NCBI RefSeq assembly: GCF_001936475.1
Contig: NZ_MSPQ01000001.1
Coordinates: 186,001-250,000, forward strand
From: Algoriphagus marinus
Lineage (GTDB): Bacteria; Bacteroidota; Bacteroidia; Cytophagales; Cyclobacteriaceae
Length of the DNA stretch: 64,000 bases
Direction of reading: 5' to 3'
A program made the translations under genes and the position numbers. The notes beneath the pieces were generated by a model. That model was not told the origin of the DNA. It was given only the letters and a program-made list of their open reading frames with translations, and ran no database searches. Below are positions 35,227-44,251 of this stretch, piece by piece. Position 1 is the stretch's first letter. Every line of letters begins with the position of its first letter.

Positions 35227-37833
35227 TCAGCCTTCTATTTTCTTTTTGATTTCGTGCAGCTTCAAAAGTGCCTCTATTGGAGAAATAGCGTTTATATCAA
35301 TTTTATCAATCATTTCTTTAGCCTCTTGGAACTTTGGATCTAGCTCAAACATGCTTAACTGATAGTTGTTTTTGGGTATTGATTTAAGGTTTTCTTTGCT
35401 CTTCTTTACCGATTTGTCATGCTCCAAATGGGACATTATCTCAGAAGCTCTGAGCACAATGGGATTTGGCATACCTGCCATTTGAGCTACATGAATTCCA
35501 AAGCTATGTTCGCTGCCGCCAGCTTTGAGCTTTCTCATGAAAATCACCTTGTCACCTACTTCTTTAACCGATACATTGAAATTTTTGATTTTTGGAAAAT
35601 CTGAAGCTAATTGATTCAATTCATGGTAATGAGTCGCAAAAAGTGTCTTGGCCCTAAAAGTCGGATGATTATGCAAATATTCTACGATGGACCAAGCTAT
35701 TGAAACACCATCGTAGGTAGATGTTCCTCTGCCTATTTCATCCATCAATACCAGACTTCGATCAGAGAGATTGTTCAAAATACTAGCTGTCTCTGTCATT
35801 TCAACCATGAAGGTGGATTCTCCTTTAGATAGATTGTCAGAGGCGCCTACCCGGGTAAAGACTTTATCAATGATACCTATCCTGGCGTAAGATGCCGGAA
35901 CAAAGGATCCCATTTGAGCCATCAGAACAATTAAGGCTGTTTGCCTAAGCAAAGCAGATTTACCGGCCATGTTTGGCCCGGTGATGATGATAATTTGCTG
36001 GGTATCATTATCCAGATAAATATCATTCGGAACATAGTTTTCTCCTGGAGGAAGTTGCTTTTCGATGACTGGATGACGCCCCTCTTTTATTTCCAAGGTT
36101 TCAGTTTCAGAGATTTTAGGTCTGGCGTAATTGTTTTGTATGGCAACTTGCGCAAAAGAAAGCAGTGCATCCAAAGTCCCCAAGACTCTCGCATTTTGCT
36201 GAATTTCTGTAACAAACTGTGCTACTTCCTGTACCAAGGCCTGAAAATAGCGTTGCTCAATACCGACCATCTTTTCTTCTGCATTCAGAATCTTTTCTTC
36301 ATATTCTTTCAATTCAGGAGTAATATATCGCTCCGCATTGACAAGCGTTTGCTTTCTGATCCACTCTTGAGGCACCTTATCACGATGGGCATGAGTCACC
36401 TCTAGATAATATCCAAAAACTTTGTTGAATGCTATTTTCAAGGAAGAAATACCGGTTTTTTCAACCTCTCTCTGCTGAATTTGGACTAGAAAATCCTTAC
36501 CCGAAGTAGCTAGCCCACGGTATTCATCCAGTTCCTCATCAACTCCGTCGTTTATAATTCCCCCTTGATGCGTTAGCATTGGCGCATCTTCTTTCAGTTC
36601 CTTTTCAATTTTTTCCAGTAGAAACTCACAGGGATGCAGTTGATCAGAGAGTTTTTTTAGCGTAGGGTTTTTCTGGACTTTCAAAAGTTCTTTTATCGGA
36701 AGAGTAACCTTAAGGGCTCTTTTGATCTGATTGATTTCTCTGGGGTTTGCACGACCAACCACCACTTTCGAAATCAATCGCTCCAAGTCACCTATTAATT
36801 TCATAGGGCTGATGATTTCTTCAATAAGGGCTGGATTTTGGTAAAAAAAGTCAACCACATTTAACCGCTCCTCAATCATTCCTTTTTCTTTCAAAGGAAG
36901 TACAAGCCACTTCTTCATCATTCTTGAACCCATTGGAGTCACCGTTTGGTCCAAGACTTGAATCAAAGGAACTCCTCCATCATGCTGTGGAAAAACCAGT
37001 TCCAGATTCCGAATGGTAAACTTATCTAACCAGACATATTTCTCTTCAGCAATTCTGGAAATGGCTGAAATATGCTGGATCTCCTTATGTTCGGTTTCTT
37101 CCAAATAATATAAAATAGCGCCAGCAGCGATCGTTCCCGATTGTAGTTCTTCTATTCCAAATCCTTTAAGGTTTGCAGTTCCAAAATGACTCTTTAATTT
37201 TTCGTAGGTAAAATCATATTGGTAAACCCAATCTTCACAATGAAAAGTGATAAACTCATTTTTCAATAATTCCGTGGCAGTCTTTTTAGCTGCTTTAGAA
37301 TATATGATTTCTGCTGGGGCAAAGCTTTGAATTAGCTTTTCCAAATAGGGGAGTTTCCCTTCAGCACACATAAACTCTCCGGTAGAGAGGTCTAAAAAGG
37401 CGATTCCGTGAACATCTTTCCCAAAATAAATCGAAGCAAGGAAATTGTTTTTTTTGGTATCTAAAACTTGATCATTGAATGAAAGACCAGGGGTAACCAA
37501 TTCGGTCACGCCACGCTTGACAATTCCTTTCACAGATTTTGGGTCTTCCAACTGATCGCAAATAGCTACCCGGTTGCCTGCTCTAACTAATTTTGGAAGG
37601 TAAGTATCCAGAGAATGATGTGGAAAACCTGCTAATTCGATATGTGAAGCTGCTCCATTTGCCCGTTTTGTCAAAACGATATCGAGAATCTTACTGGCAC
37701 GGATCGCATCTTCTCCAAAAGTTTCATAAAAATCCCCAACCCGAAAAAGTAACAATGCTCCAGGGTGTTTTGCCTTGATCGCATTGTATTGTTTCATCAA
37801 TGGGGTTTCGTTTCCGTCTTTGGACCTACTCAT
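35227..37833 (-). CDS. mutS: DNA mismatch repair protein MutS
   Basis: 868 residues. The mismatch-probing motif F-x-E is at Phe35/Glu37 (GDFYETFG); Walker A is 'GPNMAGKS' (619-626), Walker B 'LVLMDEIGRGTSTYDG', and the ABC-type 'FATHYHEL' switch is present. This is MutS1 rather than MutS2 (no Smr domain). The C-terminal segment 'SPIEALLKLHEIKK' is the MutL/clamp-proximal tail common to MutS1. Monocistronic; the opposite-strand trmH-like gene starts 86 bp away. Confidence 0.97.
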   Translation of the reverse strand: MSRSKDGNETPLMKQYNAIKAKHPGALLLFRVGDFYETFGEDAIRASKILDIVLTKRANGAASHIELAGFPHHSLDTYLPKLVRAGNRVAICDQLEDPKSVKGIVKRGVTELVTPGLSFNDQVLDTKKNNFLASIYFGKDVHGIAFLDLSTGEFMCAEGKLPYLEKLIQSFAPAEIIYSKAAKKTATELLKNEFITFHCEDWVYQYDFTYEKLKSHFGTANLKGFGIEELQSGTIAAGAILYYLEETEHKEIQHISAISRIAEEKYVWLDKFTIRNLELVFPQHDGGVPLIQVLDQTVTPMGSRMMKKWLVLPLKEKGMIEERLNVVDFFYQNPALIEEIISPMKLIGDLERLISKVVVGRANPREINQIKRALKVTLPIKELLKVQKNPTLKKLSDQLHPCEFLLEKIEKELKEDAPMLTHQGGIINDGVDEELDEYRGLATSGKDFLVQIQQREVEKTGISSLKIAFNKVFGYYLEVTHAHRDKVPQEWIRKQTLVNAERYITPELKEYEEKILNAEEKMVGIEQRYFQALVQEVAQFVTEIQQNARVLGTLDALLSFAQVAIQNNYARPKISETETLEIKEGRHPVIEKQLPPGENYVPNDIYLDNDTQQIIIITGPNMAGKSALLRQTALIVLMAQMGSFVPASYARIGIIDKVFTRVGASDNLSKGESTFMVEMTETASILNNLSDRSLVLMDEIGRGTSTYDGVSIAWSIVEYLHNHPTFRAKTLFATHYHELNQLASDFPKIKNFNVSVKEVGDKVIFMRKLKAGGSEHSFGIHVAQMAGMPNPIVLRASEIMSHLEHDKSVKKSKENLKSIPKNNYQLSMFELDPKFQEAKEMIDKIDINAISPIEALLKLHEIKKKIEG

Positions 37834-37852
37834 CGGGATATGCTTACTTTTG
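37819..37852 (+). promoter_or_regulatory. Candidate promoter of the SpoU methyltransferase gene
   Basis: TTTG (37819-37822), 22 bases, TACTTTTG (37845-37852). The -7 is a consensus match, the spacing is slightly long. It overlaps the mutS start on the other strand. Confidence 0.35.
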
Positions 37853-37918
37853 TGTTTGTAAAAAATTCTGGTGATTTAAGCCTGAAAATACGGCATTCAA
37901 ATAGGAGAACAAAAAGGG

Positions 37919-38452
37919 ATGAAAAAATTAAGCATGGAAGAGCTCGAAAGGCTCTCAATTGAGGAATTCAAGGAAGTAAAAAAGTCGCCAATAGTTTTGG
38001 TCTTAGATAATATCCGAAGTCTGAACAATGTTGGTTCGGCTTTTCGGACCGGAGACGCATTTCGTGTAGAAAAAATATACCTCTGCGGCATCACGGGTAC
38101 ACCACCACATCGAGACATACAAAAGACCGCTCTTGGAGCTACAGAATCTGTGGAATGGGAATACTTTTCGAACACAACTGAAGCCCTTGAGAAGCTTAAA
38201 ACTGAAGGGTACATCAATTGTGCCTTAGAGCAAGTGGATCGATCCGTAATGCTTCAAAACTTTAAGCCAGACACAGCCAAAAAATATGCCTTGATTTTTG
38301 GAAATGAGGTTTTTGGAGTAGAAGAGGAAGTTCTTAAAGCCTGCGATCACGTGCTGGAAATACCACAACTGGGGACCAAACACTCCTTAAATATTTCAGT
38401 CACTTTAGGAATCGCAGTCTGGGATTTGATGGTAAAAATGGAGCAGTTTTAG
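37919..38452 (+). CDS. SpoU/TrmH-type RNA 2'-O-methyltransferase
   Basis: 177 residues, a minimal SPOUT enzyme. The three family motifs are present: 'LVLDNIRSLNNVGSAFRTGDAF' (motif 1, catalytic Arg), 'LIFGNEVFGVEEEVL' (motif 2), and 'IPQLGTKHSLNISVTLGIAVWDL' (motif 3, SAM-binding trefoil knot). It methylates a ribose in tRNA or rRNA; which position cannot be told. Its last 4 bp overlap the convergent gene. Confidence 0.9.
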   Translation: MKKLSMEELERLSIEEFKEVKKSPIVLVLDNIRSLNNVGSAFRTGDAFRVEKIYLCGITGTPPHRDIQKTALGATESVEWEYFSNTTEALEKLKTEGYINCALEQVDRSVMLQNFKPDTAKKYALIFGNEVFGVEEEVLKACDHVLEIPQLGTKHSLNISVTLGIAVWDLMVKMEQF

Positions 38453-38862
38453 TTCTTAGTGAATCGATACCTGATTCCAAAAGAACCTCTAAATAATGAG
38501 CTGTCATTAAATCCGATTATTGGCGCTCCTTCGATATGAAAGCCAAAATCTTTCTGCTCAAAAGGGTAAATATTCAATCCAACCGGGACCACTAGCCCTT
38601 CAAAACTCCCAACTCTAACTCCCAGTCCTGCATAAAACTCATATCTCTCCTCATTTTTTAAAATATAATTTCCGGCTAATTCCAAAGAAATATTCTCAAA
38701 GAATTGGTCAGTACCTATTCTAAATTCAGGGATAAAACGTTCACCAAACTGATAATTCACTCCAATGAAAGGGAGGTTGCTTTGGTGAAAAGATACAGTG
38801 GTTTGAGAAAAAGCGGATATAGTAAATAGTCCAAATAAGGCAATGAGAAGAGTTTTTTTCAT
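38449..38862 (-). CDS. Small outer-membrane beta-barrel-like protein
   Basis: 137 residues with a signal peptide (to ...TISAFSQ). Repeated amphipathic strands ('FIPEFRIGTDQFFENISLELAGNYIL', 'FYAGLGVRVGSFEGLVVPVGLNIYPF') and a terminal 'FGIRYRFTKN' strand with an aromatic near the end suggest an outer-membrane barrel. No specific family recognised. Confidence 0.6.
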   Translation of the reverse strand: MKKTLLIALFGLFTISAFSQTTVSFHQSNLPFIGVNYQFGERFIPEFRIGTDQFFENISLELAGNYILKNEERYEFYAGLGVRVGSFEGLVVPVGLNIYPFEQKDFGFHIEGAPIIGFNDSSLFRGSFGIRYRFTKN

Positions 38863-38890
38863 TTGTATAAAGTTTATTATGTCAAATCTA

Positions 38891-39349
38891 TTAGAGTCCT
38901 AGATCAATTAGCTTCACATGAGTCTTGATCATATTGCTGCTTGCTTTAGCTACGATTTTTCCAGAACCTTTTGTGATTACGGCTTCCCAATGATTTAGGT
39001 TAGATCCTAAACGGATTAATTTTGCTTCTACCTGTACTTTCTCGCCAAAATTGACTGATGAAAGAAAATCTACATTCAAATTGATTGAACTCATTAGATA
39101 CTCAGACCCCAAAGAAAAATTTGCTAGTCCAATCACATCATCGAGCATCAAAGAAGAAATTCCTCCGTGCAAAATCCTTCCCGGGTTACAAAACTCTTCT
39201 CTAACTTCATACTCTAATTTTGAATAGCCATAATCTATTTCTAAAAGTGTTCCAGCAAGCCAATTTCCTGCAGGAGAAGGCGTATTAGTAAGTTTTTGGC
39301 CTATCATTTTTTTGAAAACTGCCAATTTTGAATTCATTTGTGCGGTCAT
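38891..39349 (-). CDS. PaaI-type hotdog thioesterase
   Basis: 152 residues of the hotdog fold. 'FCNPGRILHGGISSLMLDDVIGLANFSL' contains the HGG motif and the following acidic residue of the PaaI/4HBT group; 'VDFLSSVNFGEKVQVEAKLIRLG' is the central strand. It cleaves acyl-CoA thioesters, substrate unknown. It is the last gene of a run with the membrane protein, PLP decarboxylase and SDR genes. Confidence 0.85.
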   Translation of the reverse strand: MTAQMNSKLAVFKKMIGQKLTNTPSPAGNWLAGTLLEIDYGYSKLEYEVREEFCNPGRILHGGISSLMLDDVIGLANFSLGSEYLMSSINLNVDFLSSVNFGEKVQVEAKLIRLGSNLNHWEAVITKGSGKIVAKASSNMIKTHVKLIDLGL

Positions 39350-39359
39350 AGTTTGAGAA

Positions 39360-39944
39360 TTAGTCTGTCAGATTTTGAAAATCTTCCAAGATTGCGTTTA
39401 GTGCTTCCTTTTCTTTAGGTGTGGACCAAATTGGATTCCACCCCGAACTTGTTTGTATTTCTATCAAGTTTCCAGCTTCAATGGCCGGTTTCAAAATTTG
39501 AAAATAGTGCAAGTGATCTGATTTGTTGCCATTTTCAAAAGTGTAGCTTTTTGGCTTTTCGCTAGAAATAATTCTTAGTGTTATTGGCCAATTCAAGTTT
39601 ATTGGCTCCAAATAAATGTATGCTTCATCTTTTGTCGGATTCAGAATAATCATCAAACCAATAGTCGGATTATTCTCCTCAAGGATCCGCTTTTTATGCC
39701 TGTAAACAGTCATTCCTGCGTCTCGACGGAGTTCTCGATCATACTGGATTGCTTTGACATTCTGAAAATACATCCTATTAGCAGATGTCATCACGAAACT
39801 TTGATCCTGCCCGGTATTATTTGCTCGGCGTTCATTAAAAAAGGACAAAATAAGAACGAGTCCCAAGGAGACTACCCCAAAAATCTTGATTATTCGAAGC
39901 AACTCAGGGGTAAAAACCGAATCTGAATTAGCTCTTTTGGACAT
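39360..39944 (-). CDS. Single-pass membrane protein of unknown function
   Basis: 194 residues with one hydrophobic helix (about 17-35, RIIKIFGVVSLGLVLILSFF) preceded by a short cytoplasmic tail and followed by a periplasmic domain. No family recognised. It starts 3 bp after the decarboxylase stop and ends 10 bp before the thioesterase start, so it is clearly in that operon. Confidence 0.6.
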   Translation of the reverse strand: MSKRANSDSVFTPELLRIIKIFGVVSLGLVLILSFFNERRANNTGQDQSFVMTSANRMYFQNVKAIQYDRELRRDAGMTVYRHKKRILEENNPTIGLMIILNPTKDEAYIYLEPINLNWPITLRIISSEKPKSYTFENGNKSDHLHYFQILKPAIEAGNLIEIQTSSGWNPIWSTPKEKEALNAILEDFQNLTD

Positions 39945-39947
39945 GGG

Positions 39948-41372
39948 TTATTGTTTGGATAAAGTTTGTTGTAATTGCTCTAACAATAAACTCCATGCTT
40001 TTTGGATATGTTTTTCGGTAACGTCAGTTTGACCAATAACCCATCTAATCACATATTTTCCATTTAGTTTGGTATGCGAAAAAAAAGCTTCTCCAGTGGC
40101 ATTCACTTGATTCATCCAAGCCTCATTGATTTGATTTTCTTTTTCTAGAGAAAGACCTTCTGAAAAATATCTAAAACAAATGGTGTTGAAATTTACCGGA
40201 GCCAAAATTTCCAGTTTATCCTCATCCTTTATCCAAGATTTGGCTTTCTGAGCAAGTAAAAGATGGATTCTCAACTTTTCTCTCAAACCCTGCAGCCCAT
40301 AGGACCGAACTACAAACCATAATTTCAATGCTCTAAACCTTCTTCCCAACGGAATCCCCCAATCTCGGTAGTTATTCACTTCCTCATCTAATTTGGTTTT
40401 CAAATATTCCGGAGTCATGGAAAATGTGTTGACTAAATACCTCGGCTCTTTTAAGTACATGATCGTGCAGTCAAAGTTTGTGAACATCCACTTGTGTGGA
40501 TTGAACACATAGCTATCTGCGAGTTCGTGTCCTTTGATTAATTCTTGGAATTCAGGCAAGATCAAAGCTGTTCCTGCAAATGCCGCATCTATGTGATGCC
40601 AAATCTTATATTTCTGAGTGATTTGGGAGATTTTATCAATCGGGTCCACAGCGGTAGAACTGGTAGTTCCCAAGGCAGAGACAACACAAAGTGGATGAAA
40701 ACCGTTTTCCAAGTCTTCTAAAATAGCTTTTTCCAACTCCTCTGAAATCATTGAAAAATTTTCATCAACAGGGATTCTCACCAGATTATTCAATCCAATC
40801 CCTGCTATTTTTAGTGCCTTATCAATTGAGGAATGCACATGCGAAGAGGAGTAAACCCGAAATTTTTCATTACCCTGAAATCCATTTTCATTGATTTGAT
40901 AGTTGGTTGCCTTTTCTCTAGCCGCCAATAAAGCGCTAAGCGTGGCTGTGCTTGCAGTATCGTGAATACACCCTTTCCAGGTTTTATCAATGCCTTTGGC
41001 ATCTCGAATCCAGTCACATACTCGTTCTTCCAACTCAGTGGCAGCCGGCGAAGTCAACCAAGACATGCATTGAGCACCAAGGGTGGACATAAGCATTTCT
41101 GCTAGAATCGAAGGTTCAGAATTATTTGCAGGAAAATATCCGAAAAAAGCAGGATGTTGCCAGTGAGTCATCCCAGGGACGATGATCTCTTTAAAATCTT
41201 CTAAGATGGCATCAAATGACTCTCCCTTTTCAGGTGCAGAATCAGGAATTTGATCAAAAATAGCTCTAGGTTGGATCTGCGGAGTAACCGGATAATTTTC
41301 TTTCTGAATAAGATAATCAGCCATCCAATCCACCAATTCGTGTGCTCTTTTTCTAAATTCTTCTTTTTCCAT
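39948..41372 (-). CDS. PLP-dependent aromatic-amino-acid-type decarboxylase
   Basis: 474 residues of the group II (DDC/TDC) family. PLP lysine Lys294 in 'NPHKWMFTNFDC', PLP-stacking His180 in 'SSSHVHSSIDKALKIAG', and Asp262 in 'HIDAAFAGTA' that pairs with the pyridine nitrogen. The N-terminal 'MTHWQHPAFFGYFPANNSEPSIL' is typical of DOPA/tryptophan/tyrosine decarboxylases. It should turn an aromatic L-amino acid into the amine; substrate not determined. It lies 5 bp after an SDR gene. Confidence 0.92.
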   Translation of the reverse strand: MEKEEFRKRAHELVDWMADYLIQKENYPVTPQIQPRAIFDQIPDSAPEKGESFDAILEDFKEIIVPGMTHWQHPAFFGYFPANNSEPSILAEMLMSTLGAQCMSWLTSPAATELEERVCDWIRDAKGIDKTWKGCIHDTASTATLSALLAAREKATNYQINENGFQGNEKFRVYSSSHVHSSIDKALKIAGIGLNNLVRIPVDENFSMISEELEKAILEDLENGFHPLCVVSALGTTSSTAVDPIDKISQITQKYKIWHHIDAAFAGTALILPEFQELIKGHELADSYVFNPHKWMFTNFDCTIMYLKEPRYLVNTFSMTPEYLKTKLDEEVNNYRDWGIPLGRRFRALKLWFVVRSYGLQGLREKLRIHLLLAQKAKSWIKDEDKLEILAPVNFNTICFRYFSEGLSLEKENQINEAWMNQVNATGEAFFSHTKLNGKYVIRWVIGQTDVTEKHIQKAWSLLLEQLQQTLSKQ

Positions 41373-41377
41373 GGGGT

Positions 41378-42136
41378 TTAGTGGACGTATGATCCCGCAT
41401 TTATATCAATTGTCGCTCCAGTAGCATGATCTGCAAGACCCGAGCATAATAAAGTTACCATAGGTGCAATATCCTCAGGTCTAGTAAGCTCTGGAAGAGC
41501 AATATCATTTAAAGCAAACTCTTCACCGTATTCAGATAGGATCTCATCGGCCATGTCAGTCCGAGTGAAACCCGGTGCAATTACAAAAGCCTTTATTCCA
41601 AGTTTGCCATAATGCCTAGCTATAGTCCGGGTGATGCTTACAATAGCTCCTTTTGAAGCTGCATAAGCGATGTAGTCTGTCGTATCACCTCTAAATGCTG
41701 CTCGAGAAGAAATATTGACAATTCTCCCACTATTTTTTGATTTAGCCTGATCCACAAACTCCTTACATAATATCGCCAGTGAAGTCGTATTTACCGCCAT
41801 GGTCTCATCCCAGATTTGGAGCCATTCGGAGGTAGGAAGCGTATCCGGAGCTGATCTAGAAATTCCCGCATTATTTACTATGGCTGAGATAAAGCCATAT
41901 TTTTCTACTAACCTTGGAATAAAGCCTTTTACTTTCAAGGGATCAGATAGGTTACATGGGGCAAGGATTGCTTCATTTTTCATTTCTGATAAAAGTAATT
42001 CCGCTTCTTTTTGATTGCGGTTATAATGAATTATCACTTTTGCTCCAGATTCAGAAAGCTGTTTCGCAATAGCTCTACCAATACCTCTTGAGGCACCAGT
42101 TACAAGGATCAGTTGATTATTGAGAGAAATATTCAT
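41378..42136 (-). CDS. SDR-family oxidoreductase (FabG-like)
   Basis: 252 residues of the classical short-chain dehydrogenase family: 'TGASRGIGRAIA' (NADP site), 'NNAGIS', catalytic Ser ('VNISSRAAF') and 'YAASKGA' (Tyr/Lys). The C-terminus ends in a FabG-like 'ATGATIDINAGSYVH'. It likely reduces a 3-oxoacyl thioester or similar carbonyl. First gene of the SDR-decarboxylase-membrane protein-thioesterase run. Confidence 0.9.
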   Translation of the reverse strand: MNISLNNQLILVTGASRGIGRAIAKQLSESGAKVIIHYNRNQKEAELLLSEMKNEAILAPCNLSDPLKVKGFIPRLVEKYGFISAIVNNAGISRSAPDTLPTSEWLQIWDETMAVNTTSLAILCKEFVDQAKSKNSGRIVNISSRAAFRGDTTDYIAYAASKGAIVSITRTIARHYGKLGIKAFVIAPGFTRTDMADEILSEYGEEFALNDIALPELTRPEDIAPMVTLLCSGLADHATGATIDINAGSYVH

Positions 42137-42225
42137 ATTCAGCCCTTTGGGATTAGTTGGATTCTATTGACTTTGGCTATTCCAGTCAGTTGGAGTTCTT
42201 TATTTTCACTTGAACTTGAAAAAAA

Positions 42226-42768
42226 TCAAAATTTCCCTTCACTTAAACTTGGAAGATGTACATGTGCCAAATGATGCTTGGAATGCCAAGTATACATCAA
42301 AGTAACTTCCGCCAATGTTTGGCTTCTCTTTTTTTCTGGGTGAAAATATGTTTTCTGGAAGTCTTCATTAGTCATGGATTGAAGTAATACGACCCACTTA
42401 AAATGTACGGCTTTGATGATTGCCATAGAAGAATCTATAGCAAGAGAGGCATCAGCGAGATTTGCCCAAGCGCTTTCATCGTAGGGCTTGATCGTTGGAT
42501 TATCTTCCGTCAAGGCCAATTTGAATCTACTAAAGGCATTCATATGACTGTCTGCGACATGGTGAATCACTTGTTTGATCGTCCATCCTCCAGGTCTATA
42601 TGCCATGTCTAATTGTGTTTCAGACATTTTAATTACCGAATCAGCTAGATACGAGGGAAAATCCCTCAAATATTCTATTGATTCTTGAATTTGATTGGAA
42701 GTGATGGTTTCTGGTACTGAGAATTTTCCTATCGGAAACTTCAAATGCTCGATGTCAATGTTTGTCAT
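42226..42768 (-). CDS. BstA/YfiT-like DinB-superfamily protein (thiol transferase type)
   Basis: 180 residues. The N-terminal 'DIEHLKFPIGKFSVP' and the histidines 'IKQVIHHVADSHMNAFSRFKLAL' and 'TWHSKHHLAHV' match the YfiT/BstA group, whose B. subtilis member is a metal-dependent bacillithiol S-transferase. The overlapping ATGA with comF (4 bp) indicates cotranscription. Which thiol is used here is not visible. Confidence 0.85.
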   Translation of the reverse strand: MTNIDIEHLKFPIGKFSVPETITSNQIQESIEYLRDFPSYLADSVIKMSETQLDMAYRPGGWTIKQVIHHVADSHMNAFSRFKLALTEDNPTIKPYDESAWANLADASLAIDSSMAIIKAVHFKWVVLLQSMTNEDFQKTYFHPEKKRSQTLAEVTLMYTWHSKHHLAHVHLPSLSEGKF

Positions 42769-43463
42769 ATTTTTCCTCCTGCTGCTAAAGTGATCAAATC
42801 TACAGTTTTTGCCTTATTTCTCAAGAGCTCATTTGCGCAGGCACAAAGCGTAGCACCGGTAGTCATGACATCATCTACAAGCATTATCGACTGATTATCA
42901 ATATTTTTGCCATCCGAAAATCGGAAAACATCATCAACATTTGACATTCGTTCCAATCTACTTTTTTTGGTTTGGGTTTCCGTATATTTTTCACGTTCCA
43001 ATAGATTCTGAAGAGGTATTCCTAATTCTTTACTTAAGCCTTTTCCAAATTCCTCGCTTTGATTATACCCTCTCCGTTTTAACTTTAAAGGGTGGAGAGG
43101 CACAGGAACAATCACATTCCAGCGATTTTTTAATTGGCTTTCTACTAATATTCTGCCGTACAAAACACCAAGCTCTTGGGCCAACTGAGGCTTATTTCTA
43201 TATTTTAATTGATGAAGAAGCTGCTGACTTTTACCTTCTTTGGTGAATTTCAGAAAAGCCATGGCGAGTTCAATTCGACTCAATCCTCGAACTTTATCAA
43301 TAAGGTCATTATCAGAACCCCTTAAATGATAACTCGTAACAGGTAAAAGGCCAATACATACAGAACAGAGGCAATTTTCTCGATCAAAAAGGGTTTGACC
43401 ACACAAATCACAATTCCTAGGGAATATCAAATCCAGAAAATCTTTTATTAAAAATAAACGCAT
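42765..43463 (-). CDS. comF: ComF-family phosphoribosyltransferase-like protein
   Basis: About 232 residues from the ATG at 43463, which puts the family's first helix at the N-terminus; an upstream in-frame ATG at 43517 would add 18 residues. Zinc-ribbon N-terminus (CDLCGQTLFDRENCLCSVC) and PRTase motif 'IMLVDDVMTTGATL'. ComF is needed for DNA uptake in naturally transformable bacteria; Bacteroidota homologues are widespread without known competence. Confidence 0.88.
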   Translation of the reverse strand: MRLFLIKDFLDLIFPRNCDLCGQTLFDRENCLCSVCIGLLPVTSYHLRGSDNDLIDKVRGLSRIELAMAFLKFTKEGKSQQLLHQLKYRNKPQLAQELGVLYGRILVESQLKNRWNVIVPVPLHPLKLKRRGYNQSEEFGKGLSKELGIPLQNLLEREKYTETQTKKSRLERMSNVDDVFRFSDGKNIDNQSIMLVDDVMTTGATLCACANELLRNKAKTVDLITLAAGGKI

Positions 43464-43544
43464 TGCTAAAAAGGCTTGTTGTACACTCCTAAGGACAAAT
43501 AGGTGGTATATTTGCATCCTACAATTTCCTAAACAGTTAATTTA

Positions 43545-43892
43545 ATGAATCTTATAGAGGAATTCAATGCGTACCGCAGCAAAATGAATGAAAGTATTCT
43601 AGCTGCAGATAACAAAGTAATTAAAAGGTTTTTTAATCTAGACACAAACGCCTATGCTGCTGGTGAGCTGGAAGTAAAAACCAAAGAAATGATTGGTTTG
43701 GCATGTTCAATGGTTCTCCGTTGTGATGATTGTATCAAGTATCATTTGGGAAAATGCCACGAAGTGGGAATAAATAAGGAAGAAATCTTTGAAGTTTTCT
43801 CTATTGCAACACTTATTGGAGGATCAATTGTAATACCTCATTTGAGAAGGGCGACTGAATATTGGGAGGAATTAGAAAAAGTAAATCAATGA
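43545..43892 (+). CDS. Carboxymuconolactone-decarboxylase-family (AhpD-like) protein
   Basis: 115 residues with the CxxC and His of AhpD-like proteins: 'CDDCIKYHLGKCHEVG' preceded by 'KTKEMIGLACSMVL'. Probably an alkylhydroperoxidase-like thiol enzyme or redox partner. A TATATTTG box (43507-43514) fits a -7 element 30 nt upstream. Overlaps the next gene by 4 bp. Confidence 0.85.
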   Translation: MNLIEEFNAYRSKMNESILAADNKVIKRFFNLDTNAYAAGELEVKTKEMIGLACSMVLRCDDCIKYHLGKCHEVGINKEEIFEVFSIATLIGGSIVIPHLRRATEYWEELEKVNQ

Positions 43893-44248
43893 AAAAAGAT
43901 CTTGAACTGGAAAAACGCTGGGGAAAATTGCTGGATGGCTTAAAAGAAACCATTGGAAAAAAACCTGCAGACTTAAATGGCGTTCTCTTTCTTATAGGGG
44001 TTCAAGAGCTTGGACAAGGAACCAAAACGTTCAGTAAAGAGCAAAAACAAGATTTATTACATATTGCTGTCTGCAAAGTCCTAAGTTTAGCAGGATTTTA
44101 CGAACTTGATTTCATCGATCAAGACGGTTGGCCGCATTGGAATTTAATAAAGGAGTTACCACATTTTGATCTATTAGATCAAGAGAAGCTCCTGAAAATC
44201 CAAGTTTTAGATTATTTTGAAAAAGAGTATCAAATAGAAATCAACTAA
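43889..44248 (+). CDS. Hypothetical cytoplasmic protein conserved near exonuclease III genes
   Basis: About 119 residues from the ATG at 43889 (ATGA overlap with the upstream stop). Helical; contains 'LDGVLFLIGVQELGQG'-like text (here LNGVLFLIGVQELGQGTKTFSKEQKQDLLHIAVCKVL) seen in uncharacterised Bacteroidota proteins. No catalytic motif apparent. It is tightly linked on both sides (3 bp to the exonuclease gene). Confidence 0.7.
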   Translation: MKKDLELEKRWGKLLDGLKETIGKKPADLNGVLFLIGVQELGQGTKTFSKEQKQDLLHIAVCKVLSLAGFYELDFIDQDGWPHWNLIKELPHFDLLDQEKLLKIQVLDYFEKEYQIEIN

Positions 44249-44251
44249 AAG

